The translations under genes and the position numbers were made by a program. A DNA stretch of 64,000 bases. Source: Maylandia zebra. Lineage: Eukaryota > Chordata > Actinopteri > Cichliformes > Cichlidae. The notes beneath the pieces were generated by a model. The model saw only the letters and a list, made by a program, of their open reading frames with translations. It was not told where the DNA came from and made no database searches. Positions 23,001 through 37,926 of the stretch are shown here, one piece after another; position 1 is the first letter of the stretch, and each line of letters starts with the position of its first letter. Location: NCBI RefSeq assembly GCF_041146795.1, contig NC_135175.1, positions 25,251,075 through 25,315,074 on the forward strand. The letters run 5' to 3'.

Positions 23001-26000
23001 AGGCATGCAGCAGGGAATAAGGGAATATTTTGCAGCTTGTTTTTTTTTTTTTTTTTTTTTTGGACATCATTACTCGGAGGACTTCGACTGACCCAGCATG
23101 GCGTAATTAATCTCTCCCTAACAGATCCTGATCCTGGCAGCTGGGAGACTGCTGCTGCTGATGCACAGCAGTCTTTGTAGTTGCTTGTTTTTCAAGTGCA
23201 GCTGGATGTGTAAATTGTTTAGTTTGTAATAGTTGTAAACACATTTTAAGCATGCTTGAAGTGGTTATTAACATTGTAGTTGCTGCTTTTAAGCTATATT
23301 TTGGCATCGAAAGAAGCTTTTTGACAAATGTAGTTGTAAAAAGCGCATCCAGCTACATCACATTTTGTTGGAAACTACAAATTTGTACAGTTATAAAAAC
23401 TGCTTTTGGATGCTCAAGGGGAAGAAAGTTAAGGCTGTACAGATTCTACTCTTAAAACTTAGATTAAGGATTAACAACACTTATCTTTGTGTGCTGAGTA
23501 TGTTTTTTTTTTTTTTAGATAGCTCACTTCTGGAAAGCATGACATGAATCACTAAATTTCCCCCTCCTCATTTCTTAAGTTTTGAGCAGATATGTGAACG
23601 TATGAGTCAAGGCAAGAGGAATCAGAAATGTTAGCGCCAACATTTGTTAGGTCCTCCTGCTGTTATTTGTGTATTCTAGCTTTATCCTGTGCCTCTTTTA
23701 ATATGCTAAAGTGAATGATGGGTTTCTTCATCCACCACCATAGCTCCTTTCTCCTTCAGGTGTGGAGACATCCTCGAGCGTGGCATTTGAGATTGATTGC
23801 AGGATCAAGGGCAGATGAGATGAGGCACAAAACAGAAATGAGAAAAGTTGGACAAAATGACCAGTCAGAGTGCTTTACTCACTGTTTCTGTGTGTTTGGC
23901 ACGGATGTGCAAGTGATGACGTGTGGACCGTATGCATGTAAACCACCTCAGGTCTTTGTGGAGCTGAACGAGCTGACAATGGACAAGAACCAGGAGCTGC
24001 AGTGGAAGGAGACGGCCCGTTGGATCAAGTTTGAGGAAGATGTTGAAGAGGAGACGGACCGCTGGGGGAAGCCTCACGTCGCTTCGCTGTCTTTCCGCAG
24101 TTTGCTGGAACTCAGAAGGACCATCTCCCACGGTAAAGAGAGAGACTGAGTGTGTTTGTGTAAGCTGTATGCCTGAAAGTCTCTCGTCTGGTTCATAGAC
24201 GACTGAGCTCAGCTTGCTTGTGTATTTGCAGGTGCGGTGCTGCTGGACCTGGACCAGAAGACCCTGCCTGGCATCGCCCACCAGGTGGTGGAACAGATGA
24301 TTATTTCTGACCAGATCAAAGCTGAGGACCGGGCCAACGTCCTCAGAGCCCTGCTGCTCAAACACAGGTGATTGGCAGCGCCTCAGTGCTACAAATAAGC
24401 TAGCAGAGATTTCATCTTACAGAGGCATTCAGTGCCATTTGAGGTGAACCTGTTCTTGTTAATGATCTGAAAAAATGTGGCACATGCTGTGCACTGCAAT
24501 GGCGATGATGTCTCAAGGTAGTTAAATGATAAATTGCAAGGTGTGGAAAATGGAGACCGGATATATGTATGTGCACAAACAAATGGAAGCTGGTTAAACT
24601 GTGTTTTCTTTTCCTCACCGCTACACACTTCCTGCTATTAGATGGCTTCATGCTTGGTCACTACCTCTCCTCCTCCTGTTCAACCTCTCTCTCCCCACCT
24701 CTGCCTCCCCTAGTCACCCGAGCGATGAGAAGGAGCACAGTAGCCATTTCCCCAGGAACATCTCCGCAGCCAGCCTCGGCAGTCTGATAGCGCATCACCA
24801 CAGTGTCAACCACACCAACCAGACAGAGCCGTCAGTGACCGACCCCCTCATGGGCACAGTTCGCGTTACGGGGGACACAGACACGCACATCGACATGGAG
24901 AAGAATGAAGTGCAGGTAAGTCCGAGTCTGCAGAGTTTGCAGAATATCACAGGGATCTTTACCGTCCTTATTTACACTTCCTGTGTTGTTTCCAGCAGAG
25001 AGAGCCAAGCATTGGACCTGGTATGCATCGGTCCAAGTCCAAACATGAACTGAAGCTGCTGGAGAAGATTCCTGAAAATGCCGAGGCTACAGTGGTCCTC
25101 GTGGGTAAGTTACTCATCTGTCCATGAACTTCTCTTGCAGCATCAGCAGTTGTGGCACACAGGTACATCTTAGGCCCCTGAAGGTTCTCATCTATATCAC
25201 ATAATATGGCATCACATTGCCTAGCAACCATCAATCAACAGGCTAAGATTACCCATTTATAGGTTTTTATGCACCTACAACACTTTTATAAAAGCATGGT
25301 ATAAATTTAATGTCATGATTGTAACATCTAATTTATACCCAGAAAAACTTGAATTATATATGAAATCATCATGTTCCCCAGCAACCACCTAGCAACAGAC
25401 TAAAATCACAGGCCAGGTAATGCTGTACCACTAGTTGTTTTTTTGTTTGTTTTTTTATAACTACAGTTAGTCTAAAAACCGGTTACTACTTACAAAACTT
25501 TGCCTTTGGTTGCATGTAGCGCTTTCTGCACACTGACCATCATGTCCTGTGGTTTCCCAGGCAGCGTGGACTTCCTGGAGCAGCCCACCATGGCGTTTGT
25601 GCGGCTGCAGGAAGCGGTGGAGCTGGAGTCCGTCCTGGAAGTGCCAGTGCCGGTCAGATTTCTCTTTGTTTTGCTGGGACCCGCCACTACAAGCATGGAC
25701 TACCACCAGATAGGACGCTCCATCTCCACCCTCATGTCTGATAAGGTGAGTGGTGGTGCTGATTTAGACAAGGGGTGTCAAAAATAAGCCCCTGCAGCCA
25801 GGATTGGCCCAGCAAAGGCTCTAATCCGGACCACTGGTCAACTTTGAAAAATGTGAAGGAGGACATAGAAGAATTTTACATTTATATGAAATAAAATAAC
25901 ACCTGTAGGTTTCTGTTGGCACCAATGATGTTGGGTAAATTGGTTTATTTCTGCCATCATCTTTCAGCAATTCCACGAGGCGGCCTACCTGGCAGATGAC

Positions 26001-29000
26001 AGGCAGGACCTGCTGAATGCCATCAACAGCTTCTTGGACTGTAGCATCGTGCTGCCACCTTCAGAGGTGGGAGGTGATGAACTGCTGCGGTCTGTCGCCC
26101 GCTTTCAGAGGGAGATGCTGCGGAAGAGGGAGGAACTCGAGGTCAAACTAATGGCCAAAGAGCCTAAAAGCCTTGAAGAAAAAGGTAAGTGTTTCCGTTT
26201 CAATTAGGAATTTCACTCGATTTGATTTTAGGTGCCTTCTCATGGGTTTTAACGTAAAGCTCTGTTGTCACTCAGAGGCACTCCTCAAACCTTCGAAAAA
26301 GTCAGATGACCCCTTAGAGCGTACTGGGCGGCCTTTTGGTGGGCTGATACGAGACGTGCAGCGGCGTTACCCAAAGTATGTCAGCGACTTCAAGGATGCC
26401 CTGAACAGCCAGTGCATGGCCGCAGTTATCTTCATCTACTTCGCTGCCCTCTCTCCGGCCATAACATTTGGAGGTCTGCTGGGTGAGTCTGTGTGAGGGA
26501 ATTGAGAGCGTATTCACGCCTCATATCGCAAATCCTCTCCGTGTTTTGGTAATAGTGGCCTCTTGATTAACCTTTTAACCCCGGGTCTGCCTCCAGGTGA
26601 GAAGACAAACGGCCTGATCGGTGTCTCTGAGCTGATTGTGTCAACATCAGTGCAGGGGGTGGTCTTCTGTCTGCTCGGGGCTCAGCCATTGCTGGTTGTG
26701 GGCTTCTCTGGACCTCTGCTGGTCTTTGAAGAAGCCTTTTACAGTGTAAGTTGCATAAAAACATATGAAGTTAATTTCAAAAATGTTAAAAATGCTGGTG
26801 ACTTACTAAATAGGCAAACAAATGTGCTTAATGTCTCTGTGCTCACAGTTCTGCACATCAAACAACATAGAGTACCTGACGGGCCGCGTCTGGATCGGCT
26901 TTTGGCTCATCATCATCGTGGTCACCATGGTGGCCTTCGAAGGCAGCTTCCTGGTGCGCTTCGTCTCCCGCTTCACCCAGGAAATCTTCTCCTTCCTCAT
27001 CTCCCTCATCTTCATCTGCGAGACCTTCATCAAGCTTGTCAGGGTACACATGAGACGTGAAAAGCTCCTGATTAGAAAAAGTTTTTGTTGGCACGCTGTG
27101 TGTTTGCGCCGCTGACGCTAAGCAGAGCAGGCTAATCTCTGGACAGGGTTCAGAAGTCGGGGTCGAAATGAGCGTGTTTTTCTAACAAGCACACCTGAAA
27201 TCTTTTCTGATTGATGGAGCCTGAATCCTAAATGGATTTAGAGTTTTAATTATGGTCCAGACTTATGATTTTTGGAAGATCTGCTATTTTTAGAGTTTTA
27301 TGGCACGGACTTAAAAGGCATTTTGCTACGAGCTAATCTCATTTCAAAGAAAGAGTGGTTGCGATACCTGTTAATCTGTCTAAGAAAAGTAATCACAGCG
27401 TGTTTGCGTGAGCACCTTTTTATAATATGAAACTCTGTGTGCAGATTTTCAAGGAGCACCCGCTGAAAAGCTGTTCCCTCAACGGCACCGATGCAGACGA
27501 CTTGGCGGAAAACATCACCCTAATGATGAAAAACAGCAGCCAGCCGTCGACTGTGAAGGTCAGCGGGGAACCGAACACGGCGCTGCTCTCTTTGGTTCTC
27601 ATGGCGGGGACGTTTTTTATCGCTTTCTACCTGCGCAAATTCAAGAACAGCGCTTTCTTCCCTGGAAGGGTGAGGAGCTGAAATCTGTAATTAAGATCTG
27701 CAGCAAATATTTGATCTTGTTTGATGTGACACATTTTGCAGTCTTCTTTAAACCGCGCCGTCTGTGGTGTTTAGATACGCAGGATTATTGGAGACTTTGG
27801 GGTACCGATCGCCATTCTCATCATGGTTCTGGTGGATTACTCCATAGAAGACACATTCACACAGGTGAGACTCAGTGGACTGTGCAGTGTGTTTATCATG
27901 CAAAATATTGGAAAAATAAGGAACCTCCTTATCTCAGAGGTTGATGGGAGTCTGTCTCGTGTCTTCCTTACAGAAACTGAGTGTCCCCAGTGGATTTTCA
28001 GTGACGAATTCCGACAAGCGCGGCTGGTTCATCAGTCCGCTTGGATCAAATGGGGAATTCCCTATCTGGATGATGTTTGCCTGCTGCTTGCCCGCTCTGC
28101 TGGTTTTCATCCTTATCTTCATGGAGACTCAGATCACCACGTGAGTTTTGCTGGAGCCGCATCACACAGGCAGATGTTTGAAGAGTTGCTGGTGTACATT
28201 TATACGCTGCTCAAAAACTCCTTAAGGAACACTTTTTATTTTTTCCCCTGTGGACACTATCAAGTCAAAGTCCTGGGATATTGATCTGGTCAGTGTAGTA
28301 GCAGAGGAGGTTGTTAATCGGTTTCAGCTGCTTGGATGTTAATGAAATTAACAACACGCACATTAGAGGTGCAACAACAGAGAGAGGGACAGACCCCAAA
28401 CCAGGAATGGTTTTACAGGTGGAGGGCACTGACAGTTTTTCAATAGTTTTGTATGAACGTCATTCCGTAATCAAATAAATAAAATCTGTTACGTTTTTAA
28501 AAGTACAAAACTATCAGATTCATATCCAAATGTGGGGTCAAACAAGTTTAGTAGAGAACTATTTGTAACTTTTTACTAAGAAAGAAATAAATGCACCTGG
28601 TCATTATTTATTTCCTAACTGATATTTCTAAACAGCCAGATCATTTTTTAATTAAACACAGTTGTACAGAGTAGACTGCACATTTAATAACCTCCTTCCA
28701 AAAACAGACAAACACCCTGTTACTGAAAGAAGGCAGATAATGTAACAGATGAAACACGGGGAAAATGTCACTCAGCTTTTTTTATGCAGGATATTAAAGT
28801 ATAAAGATATTTATTTCAGTTTAACACTTTCTACAATGGCCTGCTGGGGGCAGTATTCCTTTATTTTTTTCCATTATTTTCTACATTTTTACCATAACTG
28901 AAATGGTAAACTACAGCAACAAAACATCAGCCGAGTTCTTTAGTGACCAACATTTTATTGAATCAGGAGATTCTCTGGAAGTTTTGTGTATTTTAGTCGT

Positions 29001-31134
29001 GATGCACAGTACCGTGCACAAGTTTAAACGTTTAACCACTGTTCATTTATTTGTTTTTCTTCCAAGGAGCCAGAATTTCTTATCATTTTTTCATCTTGAC
29101 CAAAATTTCTGGCCGAGTTTTGTTGGACATTGGCTGCTTTTACCACTCATGTCCAGTCCACTCCATGTACCTGACCATTTTCAGAGGAATATTTTGTTTG
29201 TTTATTTAAATTGCTCAGCACTGCCCTCATGAGACATTCAAGCATAAAATAAACTCCTTACTCAAGGGATGAACTTCTGTTGTGTCTACACATAACCAAC
29301 AATTTAGCAAAGAGCCAGTGTGAAATGATATCTTTAGGGATTTTGTTACTAGCAGCCTGTCACAAAAACACACAATTAGTTCTGATTCCTTTAGTTGAAT
29401 CTATGAAACTAGCAGGGTTGTCTGCAAAAAACTATTAGTCAAATTGACATGGTGTGCAGTGTGTCCTTAAAAAAGTTGAGGACAAAAGGAGTAAGTTTAC
29501 CCAGAGTGAAGAATAAAGGTGGTCATACCAAAGATTGAATTTTCCAGCTATTTCCCAGTTTCAACCCATCAGATGTTTAAGCTGTTTTCTAAATGATGTG
29601 TTTAGTGTTTTAGCTTCTGTAACGCATCAAAATGCAGATAAACAAGCACACACACACAAAAAAAAAATGCCGTACCTCATCATATGTGATTAATCTGAAA
29701 TGTGTTTCTTACGTTTGGCTCTGTCCCGGCTTCCTGCAGGCTGATAGTTAGTAAAAAGGAGCGCATGCTTGTCAAAGGTTCTGGTTTCCATCTGGACCTG
29801 CTTCTGATCGTGGTGCTGGGCGGCACCTCAGCTCTGTTCGGCCTGCCGTGGATGGCCGCTGCGACCGTTCGCTCGGTGACCCACGTCAACGCCCTCACCG
29901 TCATGAGTAAGGCCGTCGCTCCCGGAGACAAACCTCGCATCCAGGAGGTGAAGGAGCAGCGGGTCACTGGGCTTCTGGTTGCAATCTTAGTTGGTGAGTT
30001 CCAGACTTATCATCTTTTCTTTCCTCCCGTGGCTGTGTCCTGTGTGAACTTTACCCTTTAACGCTCTCCTCCGTTAGGCCTGTCGATCGTGATCGGCGAC
30101 CTGCTGTGTCAGATCCCCCTCGCCGTGCTCTTCGGGATCTTCCTCTACATGGGAGTGATGTCGCTCAACGGTATCCAGCTAACGGAGCGGATGATGCTTT
30201 TGCTCATGCCACCAAAGTATCACCCTGACCACACCTATGTACGCAAGGTGAGAGGAACATGAAAACACACTTTTACAGCCAAAGTAAAGGACGTGAGGAT
30301 GGAGATGCTCTGCTGTAGCAGAAACAAACAGAAAAAGAAGTTTCAGGATTTTTGCGGTCTGTCACAAAAAAGATGTTTTGCACACTTAAAAACGCCGGAG
30401 TTCCCTCAGAGTGGTTTCCAGCTAGGGGAGACTTTATCTATGTTAATCCACACAACCTCTAAACGTTTATTTAAACCCCTAAAATAGTTTGCAAAGGTTA
30501 TACGTATCTACATTTGGGAATTTTTTTGAGCGCTCCCTGCAGAAACTGTTGTCCTTGTCAGATATGTGAGCGACCTCTCTATCCTTCAGGTCCGCACGCT
30601 GCGCATGCATCTCTTCACCTGCATCCAGCTGGTGTGTTTGGCGGTGCTGTGGGCCATTATGTCGACGGCGGCGTCTCTGGCTTTCCCCTTTGTCCTCATC
30701 CTCACCGTCCCCGTCAAGATGTTTGTGCTGCGACGGGTCTTCACTGTCAAAGAGATGGCATGCGTAAGTTAACCACAGGGGGGCGCAGTGCCCTGCTTTA
30801 CGCTGACACACACTGTAGAGGTAAAAAAGGAAACGTAATTTAAATGTTATGATTAGAACTGATTGATAATATCGATAACATTTATGGCTCTGATGTTGAT
30901 CCACAGAGATGGGTAGCACAAAACATCAGATCAAAATTTCACTAATTTTTAAAAAAATAAAACAAATTTGCGATAAAATAGTCATTTAAATGAGTCACAG
31001 CTGTTTCGGAGTTAGTTCAGGTTACTGAATGTGACTTCTTGTCTTTCTTTTAGCTGGATGCTGACGACGCAGAGCCAAAGTTTGACGAGCGCGAGTGTCA
31101 CGACGAGTACTCGGAGATGCAAATGCCGGTGTGA
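14071..31134 (+). CDS. slc4a2: Anion exchange protein 2 (SLC4A2/AE2), complete, 22 coding exons
   Basis: The encoded protein is an electroneutral Cl-/HCO3- exchanger of the plasma membrane that controls intracellular pH and volume. The joined exons give 1212 residues (human AE2 has 1241), and all splice phases agree. The cytosolic N-terminus includes [44 protein letters not shown] and the AE2 pH-sensor block [12 protein letters not shown] (about 317-328). The membrane domain starts near residue 690 ([21 protein letters not shown]). An extracellular loop carries three N-glycosylation sequons (N839, N849, N856). The C-terminus has LDADD, a carbonic-anhydrase-II binding motif known from AE1, and ends in EMQMPV. 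Similarity to AE2 is clearly greater than to AE1 or AE3. The first coding exon is inferred as only Met-Ser-Glu (14071-14079): its GAG/GTAAGT donor is in phase 0 and fits the next exon, but this start is less certain than the rest. Which teleost duplicate (a or b) it is cannot be told. Confidence 0.95.
19127..19157. repeat. Perfect 13-bp inverted repeat (hairpin) in slc4a2 intron 5
   Basis: AAGTCCCATTGAT at 19127-19139 is followed after five bases by its exact complement at 19145-19157. Poly-A-rich and poly-T-rich stretches on either side extend the possible stem. No function is assigned. Confidence 0.7.
19263..19830 (+). mobile_element. 3' end of an L2-type LINE in slc4a2 intron 5
   Basis: The start resembles the last ORF2 codons of an L2-type LINE. 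It is followed by the familiar teleost 3'UTR words CCTAGGC, TTCTTCCTGTTAAAAGGGAG, TTTTTCCTTCCCAC and CTTACAATAAA. It is heavily 5'-truncated and has lost its frame. Confidence 0.65.
28203..28445 (+). mobile_element. Terminal fragment of a Tc1/mariner-like DNA transposon in slc4a2 intron 18
   Basis: The fragment begins GCTGCTCAAAAACTCC and AAGGAACACTTT, the terminal sequence of a widespread fish Tc1-like family. It continues into the matching internal 5' region (GTTAATGAAATTAACAACA). A related piece starts at 40863. No transposase remains. Confidence 0.5.
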
Positions 31135-32903
31135 TCCACAGCGAGCCCTCGCATCGTCAAATCGCACCGAAAATCTGTCAGTTATCACCAGTTAGAGTTC
31201 TGGGACGGCGTCCTTCAAGCGATGTCCCTCTTCATCATCATCATCAAGACATTGAAATGCAGTATGTCAAAGGTTGCTTTGGCTTTTAACTTTTCACTAT
31301 TTAAGAAGCTTTTCTGCTGCTTTAATAACAGTTTGTGTCTCAAATAATGGAAAAGCAGCTGGAAACTCTTCGCTTAGTTTATTTGTTTTTATTTTAAACA
31401 TTTCAGGGGACAGGAGATACCGAATCAAATGACTTTATCTCGAGCTCGAGTTAAACATGTTAACAGTAGATAGACGTGTACGATTGATTTTTAGCCCTGA
31501 AAGTTGCTCTGATTCACATTGAATATGTGGAAGATATACGGGATACATTCCTTTATGCTTTATGAGTTATTGCTATTCACACTCTTTTCTTCACATTTTA
31601 AGATCACCAAGCGCCTTACGAAGGAAATATAAAGGTATTAAGATTTTTTTTTCTTTATTTTGTCTTATTTTAGACAGCTGATCACTTTACACGAAAGCTT
31701 GTAGCACTTTTAACATAACAAAATCTGAACAATGACTGTATTTTATGTAATCAGTGTTGCTTTAGTTTGCTTCTTAAATGATCTGTGAGTGATTTTTAGC
31801 CTACTTTAACTATTTGTTGTTTTTGTGCAGAAGCATTTTAAATGTTTATATTTCACCTGTGGTGAGTGAAGATCACCAGCAGGGGGAGATCTTGTGGGAC
31901 TGTTATGACGTTCCATAAGAAAAAAGAAAACTGTACAAAAAAAATGCTATTTCTCTCTAAACTAATGACATCGTATCACATTTCTCATCGTGCAAACACT
32001 TTTTTTAAAACGGAAAATGACACTGTGGCTTATTAAGTGTACTTTAAAATGTCTCCACACACATATATAGACACACACCCGTACACGTGTAGGGCACTAA
32101 TGTAGTTTGTTCTGAGGTCTCATTTCTCCTGTGGTCGGTTAACGGTGGTTTCTTTGTGCCAAATGTCTCGTGTAAATAGTTTTGTGGTCAGAAAAATAAG
32201 CTGCACTTCAGTCACGTTAGATCTCCTCTAACTTGAAGGATTTTCAGCCTAATTTTAAATATTTTCACAGCAGGACATTCCTCGTTTTTAATATGTCACT
32301 CGCGATTGTGTCAGCCTGGTCGACAAAATTTCCAAACAACCTGTTTAGACAATCTCATGGATTGGTTAAAGCTTTGACTGTGTCAAATAGTTTAAATATT
32401 CAGCCCCTGTTACTCTCACCTACATGTTTCAAGCACTACGTTTCCCTCCAGGCGGGCCAGTTTCACTGTTGCTGTGATCTTGTTGCCTTTTTCATGTCAC
32501 AGTCGCACAAAATCTGAAGTGTCTGTGGGACCATGAAGTGATCTGTGTCTCCTGTGTTTTAAGGATGGCACACGTTACAGTAGTTTGCACATTTGAGACA
32601 TGCATAAATCAAAAATCTCTGTTATTTATCTGTTTATAATCTGTGGAGTAATTGCTGCTTTAGAAGCCTTAATCGGGTTACGTCACACAATATTTTTTTT
32701 CTTCTGTACACACACGTTCAGCTGCAGCACGCCCACGGCAGTGAAGGCGATATTTATGAGAGGTTGGATTTGAGTGTCAGTTTTGTGTCTGCTTCTTGTG
32801 CCTGTGATTGAAGTGAAGGCAGTCTGTGTATGTCAAAGTATGCTGATGATTAAAAGTATGTGGATTCATTTCAAAGCAATAAAGTCTTCAGGCTATTGCT
32901 GAT
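31135..32903 (+). other. slc4a2: slc4a2 3'UTR with polyadenylation signal
   Basis: Non-coding sequence after the slc4a2 stop. The best poly(A) signal is AATAAA at 32878-32883, with a second AATAAA at 32941-32946. No other gene was seen in this 1.75 kb, so it is most simply the 3'UTR. Confidence 0.65.
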
Positions 32904-32949
32904 GTTCCCGTGTACAATAATGGTTCAAATATTGATGATGAATAAAAGT

Positions 32950-34176
<1,227 letters not shown>

Positions 34177-34203
34177 CTGTGTCAACATACCCGAATAACA
34201 TGA

Positions 34204-37122
34204 TTAGTTCATAACCAGGCCCCCTGGAGAGGTTTAAGACGTTTTGAGGAGGTAATTTAGTCAGCTGTGTTGGATTGAGGACAAATCTAAAACCTGTAGG
34301 ACACTGGCCCTCGAGGCCAGGAGTTGCCCACCTGTGGTCTAGGTGTTTTCCAGCTCAGGGCTTGTTGAGCGGACAGTATGACGCTTAAGAAAACAGTACA
34401 GCCTTTTAGCACATCTGATTCATGGCAGCTGACTTCATTTGCTGTGCAAACACGTTTCTACCCTCATAGAGCACTTGACAGGTGGCTAGGGGGTTGAGCA
34501 GATCATCTGCTAGCTGGAAGTTGGAAGTTTGGTCCCAGTCTGCATAATTCTTAGTGGGCAAGATGCTAAACCCCACTTTGCTTTCCAATGTGTTCAGCGT
34601 GAATGTGTGTGAATGTTAAACAGAATGCATTGTAGAAATATGTGATGTATGAATGAGACATGACATATAAAACACTTTGAGTGCTCAAGTATAGTAGAAA
34701 AGCCCTGTTTACCATAGTAACTTGGGACAGGCTGAGTTGTATTTGTAACTGAACTGATTGGAGCCTGAAAGGGGGTGTACATGTAGGAACAGGTGTTTGT
34801 GATATTTAGAAACTTGAAGCAAGACAGGAGTTAAATATTTAAGGGGAGAAACGAAAAGCAGTGTTAGTGAGTGACAGATGAAGGAGTCGGATACATTACA
34901 ACAGGGGCATCAAGCTCTTTGTACTGTAGTTCATAGGGCAGATGCAGCTCCACTTAGAGCGACCAGGTCCCAACAAAATAGATGTGCTTAGTTTTTTGTG
35001 TGGGACACATCACCAATTTGAATTTAAGTTATTGCTTAACCGTCAGAGGCCTCTACAGACACACTGTAGTTTGGACAGGACACAGAGGATATGTGAGTAC
35101 ATACTGCTGATTCATTTTCTCAGTGATAGTTTCATCATATTCAAAAAATCTGCTAAGCTTGTATGTTTTTGGTGAGCTGTATGACTCCAGAGATGTGGGA
35201 CGGAGGAGGAAGAATAAAGATGCGATGCAGTCCCACTTAAAGAGGAACGTCGCCCTACCACAAGACTTACAGATGATTAATGTAAAATGCCCAAAATCAG
35301 ACCTGTGATGTGTTTTTAAATCCTTTATATTACATATTTATGAATGTTACACTGCTTCACATTTACATGGATGGACATTTACTCAGCTGTTCCATCCATC
35401 TGTCCGTCTTTTCTCTTCCACTTATCCAATTCAGGGTCGTGTGTGTGTCTATTAATGGATAGTTTGCTTTAATAAAAATCTCTAGCTTAGATGATGATAA
35501 ACTGAATTTGTATCATGTGTTTATAAAGAAACAATGGAAAGTTTGGAATCTTTTGTAAGACACATTTTCAAATTATAGCCAGTAACAAAAAATAAACATG
35601 TATAATAAAAAGTAATATAGTCTCCTCTTTCATAAGCCCACCAGAGGTTGCCACACACTGGTTCAGCTTTTACTCGTGACGGTCTGTAAACATGGACGAC
35701 AGTGGCTGCATATGGAGGTTTATTTCCTTTATTTACACTGATGTTAAGGGCTTTGTGTTTATAATATGATCCAGAATATTCGAGCACGTTTAGTGGAAAG
35801 AGACAAATTATACTTGCACATAATTTTTCATTTTGGATACAGAAATAACAAAGCATGGAAAACCTGGATCTTTTCTTCCTGAGTCATTTTAATTGGTTAC
35901 TGTCCAAAATAATAAATCACTGGGTTAAAGTGAGTAAACCTGCGTCTGATTCTGTTTGTTTCATGTGTTTCCAGGGATGTCCCACTGCCATTCAAACACA
36001 TTTGGACTCTGACGTGTTCCTGTGTTTTAAAGGGACTTTTTATAATTACACAGAGAATTAAACTAAAACTTTAACCACCAGGGGGCAACATTTTATCAGT
36101 TGAGTGATCCCCGTTTAACGTCATCTTTTCTTTTTAGCCTAAAAATGTGTTGAAAGCTTACACAGGCCCACTGCATCATCTGGTGGTACAAATGGAAATT
36201 GCATGAAATCGCAGCCCAGGCCTCATTTAACTTTAATTAGGTTCTTTACAATATAATGCACAAATCTGACTTTAAGCTCTCAAAACTATGGTGAACCTAT
36301 TAACTAGTAAAATTCCTTTATATGGTCACTGAGTCATACAAAACAGCTGCGGCTGCCATGAGACAAATATCTGTTTTTGAATTTGCATCAATTCACATCT
36401 TTGCATATGGAGGTTTTGCAGGCATGTGACCCCTAACCATGTGACATTAACCTATTTGCCATTTTGGATGTGTTACAATCATGGTGACAATGTCAGGCCT
36501 AAGTCACATAGGCCTAACGACCAGTCTGCACTATGGTCTAAATGTCTAACCCCTGATTGGTCGGTAAAAATTTCCTTGCAGTTTCCTGCGATCGCCCATT
36601 GTTTCAATGGAAGATGATGACTTGTCTATGCTGAAGAAATGCTGAAGAATAATTATTATGCACATAGGTGTTTTAACATGAAAACACAGTGGATAGTTAC
36701 AACAACATATGGTTAGAAAGGCTGGGACTGAATACCTGTCCACTGGGTTGCAGAGGTAGAAGAATCAGGCTTTGACACAGACAGCATCTCTTCTGTCTTC
36801 ACTCATGAGCTCATCGGCTACCAAAGACAAGCAGCTAGAATGAGGAGTGAAATGGTGCAATGATGATAACATGGAGCAGAACTTGCAGGGAAAGTTTCCA
36901 GGTTTGAATCTGGCCATCTTCAAGCAGTTTATCAGCGAGCAGGATATTTTTACACATTTAGTATTTTTACATGTTATTCTCCGCTTTTTATTTGTATGGT
37001 TGTTAAAGTATCTGTTTTCAATTAATTTCAGTTCCTGACTTGATCTGAAATCTTAATAGACAGGGACTGAAGATGAGCTTTTTTTTACCTGTTATGTGAG
37101 GAAATTATAACACTCATTTCCA
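34204..37122. other. Gene-free spacer with dispersed repeat traces
   Basis: No exon recognised. About 34280-34340 and 34560-34730 resemble ends of common teleost dispersed repeats (the latter has the AAAACACTTTGAGTGCT word, seen again near 50430). About 35385-35440 resembles one end of the repeat family found at 51953-52225. Confidence 0.35.
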
Positions 37123-37445
37123 CAGACTGTATATAAAGGATGGATGTATGCTTGCTGGTCTGAAATTGGTATCTAATGCAAAAGTACCTAAAACCTACAT
37201 TCTTTTTAATTGCAACTGGGGGGGGGGGGGGGGGGGGGGGGTGTGTGTGACTGCTGTGGCGCCATAAAGACTTTGACTGTTTTTTAAAAATGGCTGTTTG
37301 GATCCACTGAGCTCAATAGAAACCTTCCCAACGAGTTTGCAACTTCACTCACTTTTTCTAAAATGCTCAGATCAAAACCTTTGAAAATGGGCAAACAAGC
37401 CAGTAATATCACAATGGTTAGTCAATCCTTTATATACAGTCGGTG
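37123..37445. mobile_element. MITE with ACTGTATATAAAGGAT inverted ends
   Basis: The left end reads GACTGTATATAAAGGATGGA and the right end is its near complement (CAATCCTTTATATACAGTC). The family is common in teleost genomes. A G24 homopolymer (37218-37241) lies inside. Superfamily not assigned. Confidence 0.6.
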
Positions 37446-37926
37446 GTCAGTTCAGCTAATATTTACGACTAACATTTAAAATTATGCCAAGAATTATTAT
37501 ATTTGTTTTACATTATTTATAGTATAAAACTATAAAGTTGTTAAATAAAATGAGGACCAAGAATTGAACCCTGTGGAGCGCCAACAGATTTCCCTTCAGT
37601 AAAATAATGTAAATCAGTTTAGTATGTGTTCTCTTTGTTACTTTATCAATCCAACTTTATTTTGTGATTTTCTACATGAAATTCAGTACTACTTTATTAT
37701 CATTGTGCTGATAGAAAACTAAAACTACTTTTTAAATGTCAAAAATCTTTCTGATAAAAGAAAGAAGTTGGGAGGATGCAGACATCTACTCTGGATCAAC
37801 ACTGAGGCATAATCAAAACAGAAACGCCTGTTTTTCTCCCTTGTAAGGGCAGGGTGTTCTTCTGTCTTTGAGTAAACAGTACAGAAGGGGGTGGTCTGTT
37901 GCTCTTTCCACATCACCCTCACTCTT

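Larger units (their letters stand above)
14071..31134 (+). other. slc4a2: slc4a2 coding exon map
   Basis: Coding exons with GT-AG boundaries, read from the sequence: 14071-14079 (inferred), 15642-15810, 15901-16136, 16896-17020, 17841-18061, 21883-22019, 23952-24132, 24232-24367, 24714-24915, 24996-25104, 25561-25745, 25968-26184, 26276-26482, 26597-26745, 26849-27043, 27445-27669, 27775-27864, 27974-28140, 29740-29993, 30078-30247, 30590-30763, 31054-31134. Codon phase is kept across every junction and the total is 3639 nt. The exon at 24996 has a tandem NAGNAG acceptor (CAGCAG, 24993-24998). The first coding exon probably begins in 5'UTR after a TTTCAG acceptor at 13808. Confidence 0.9.

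Noticed and set aside
26567-27094. Minus-strand ORFs of 65-81 codons across slc4a2
   Set aside because: Antisense shadows of GC-rich coding exons; no family resemblance or splice context.
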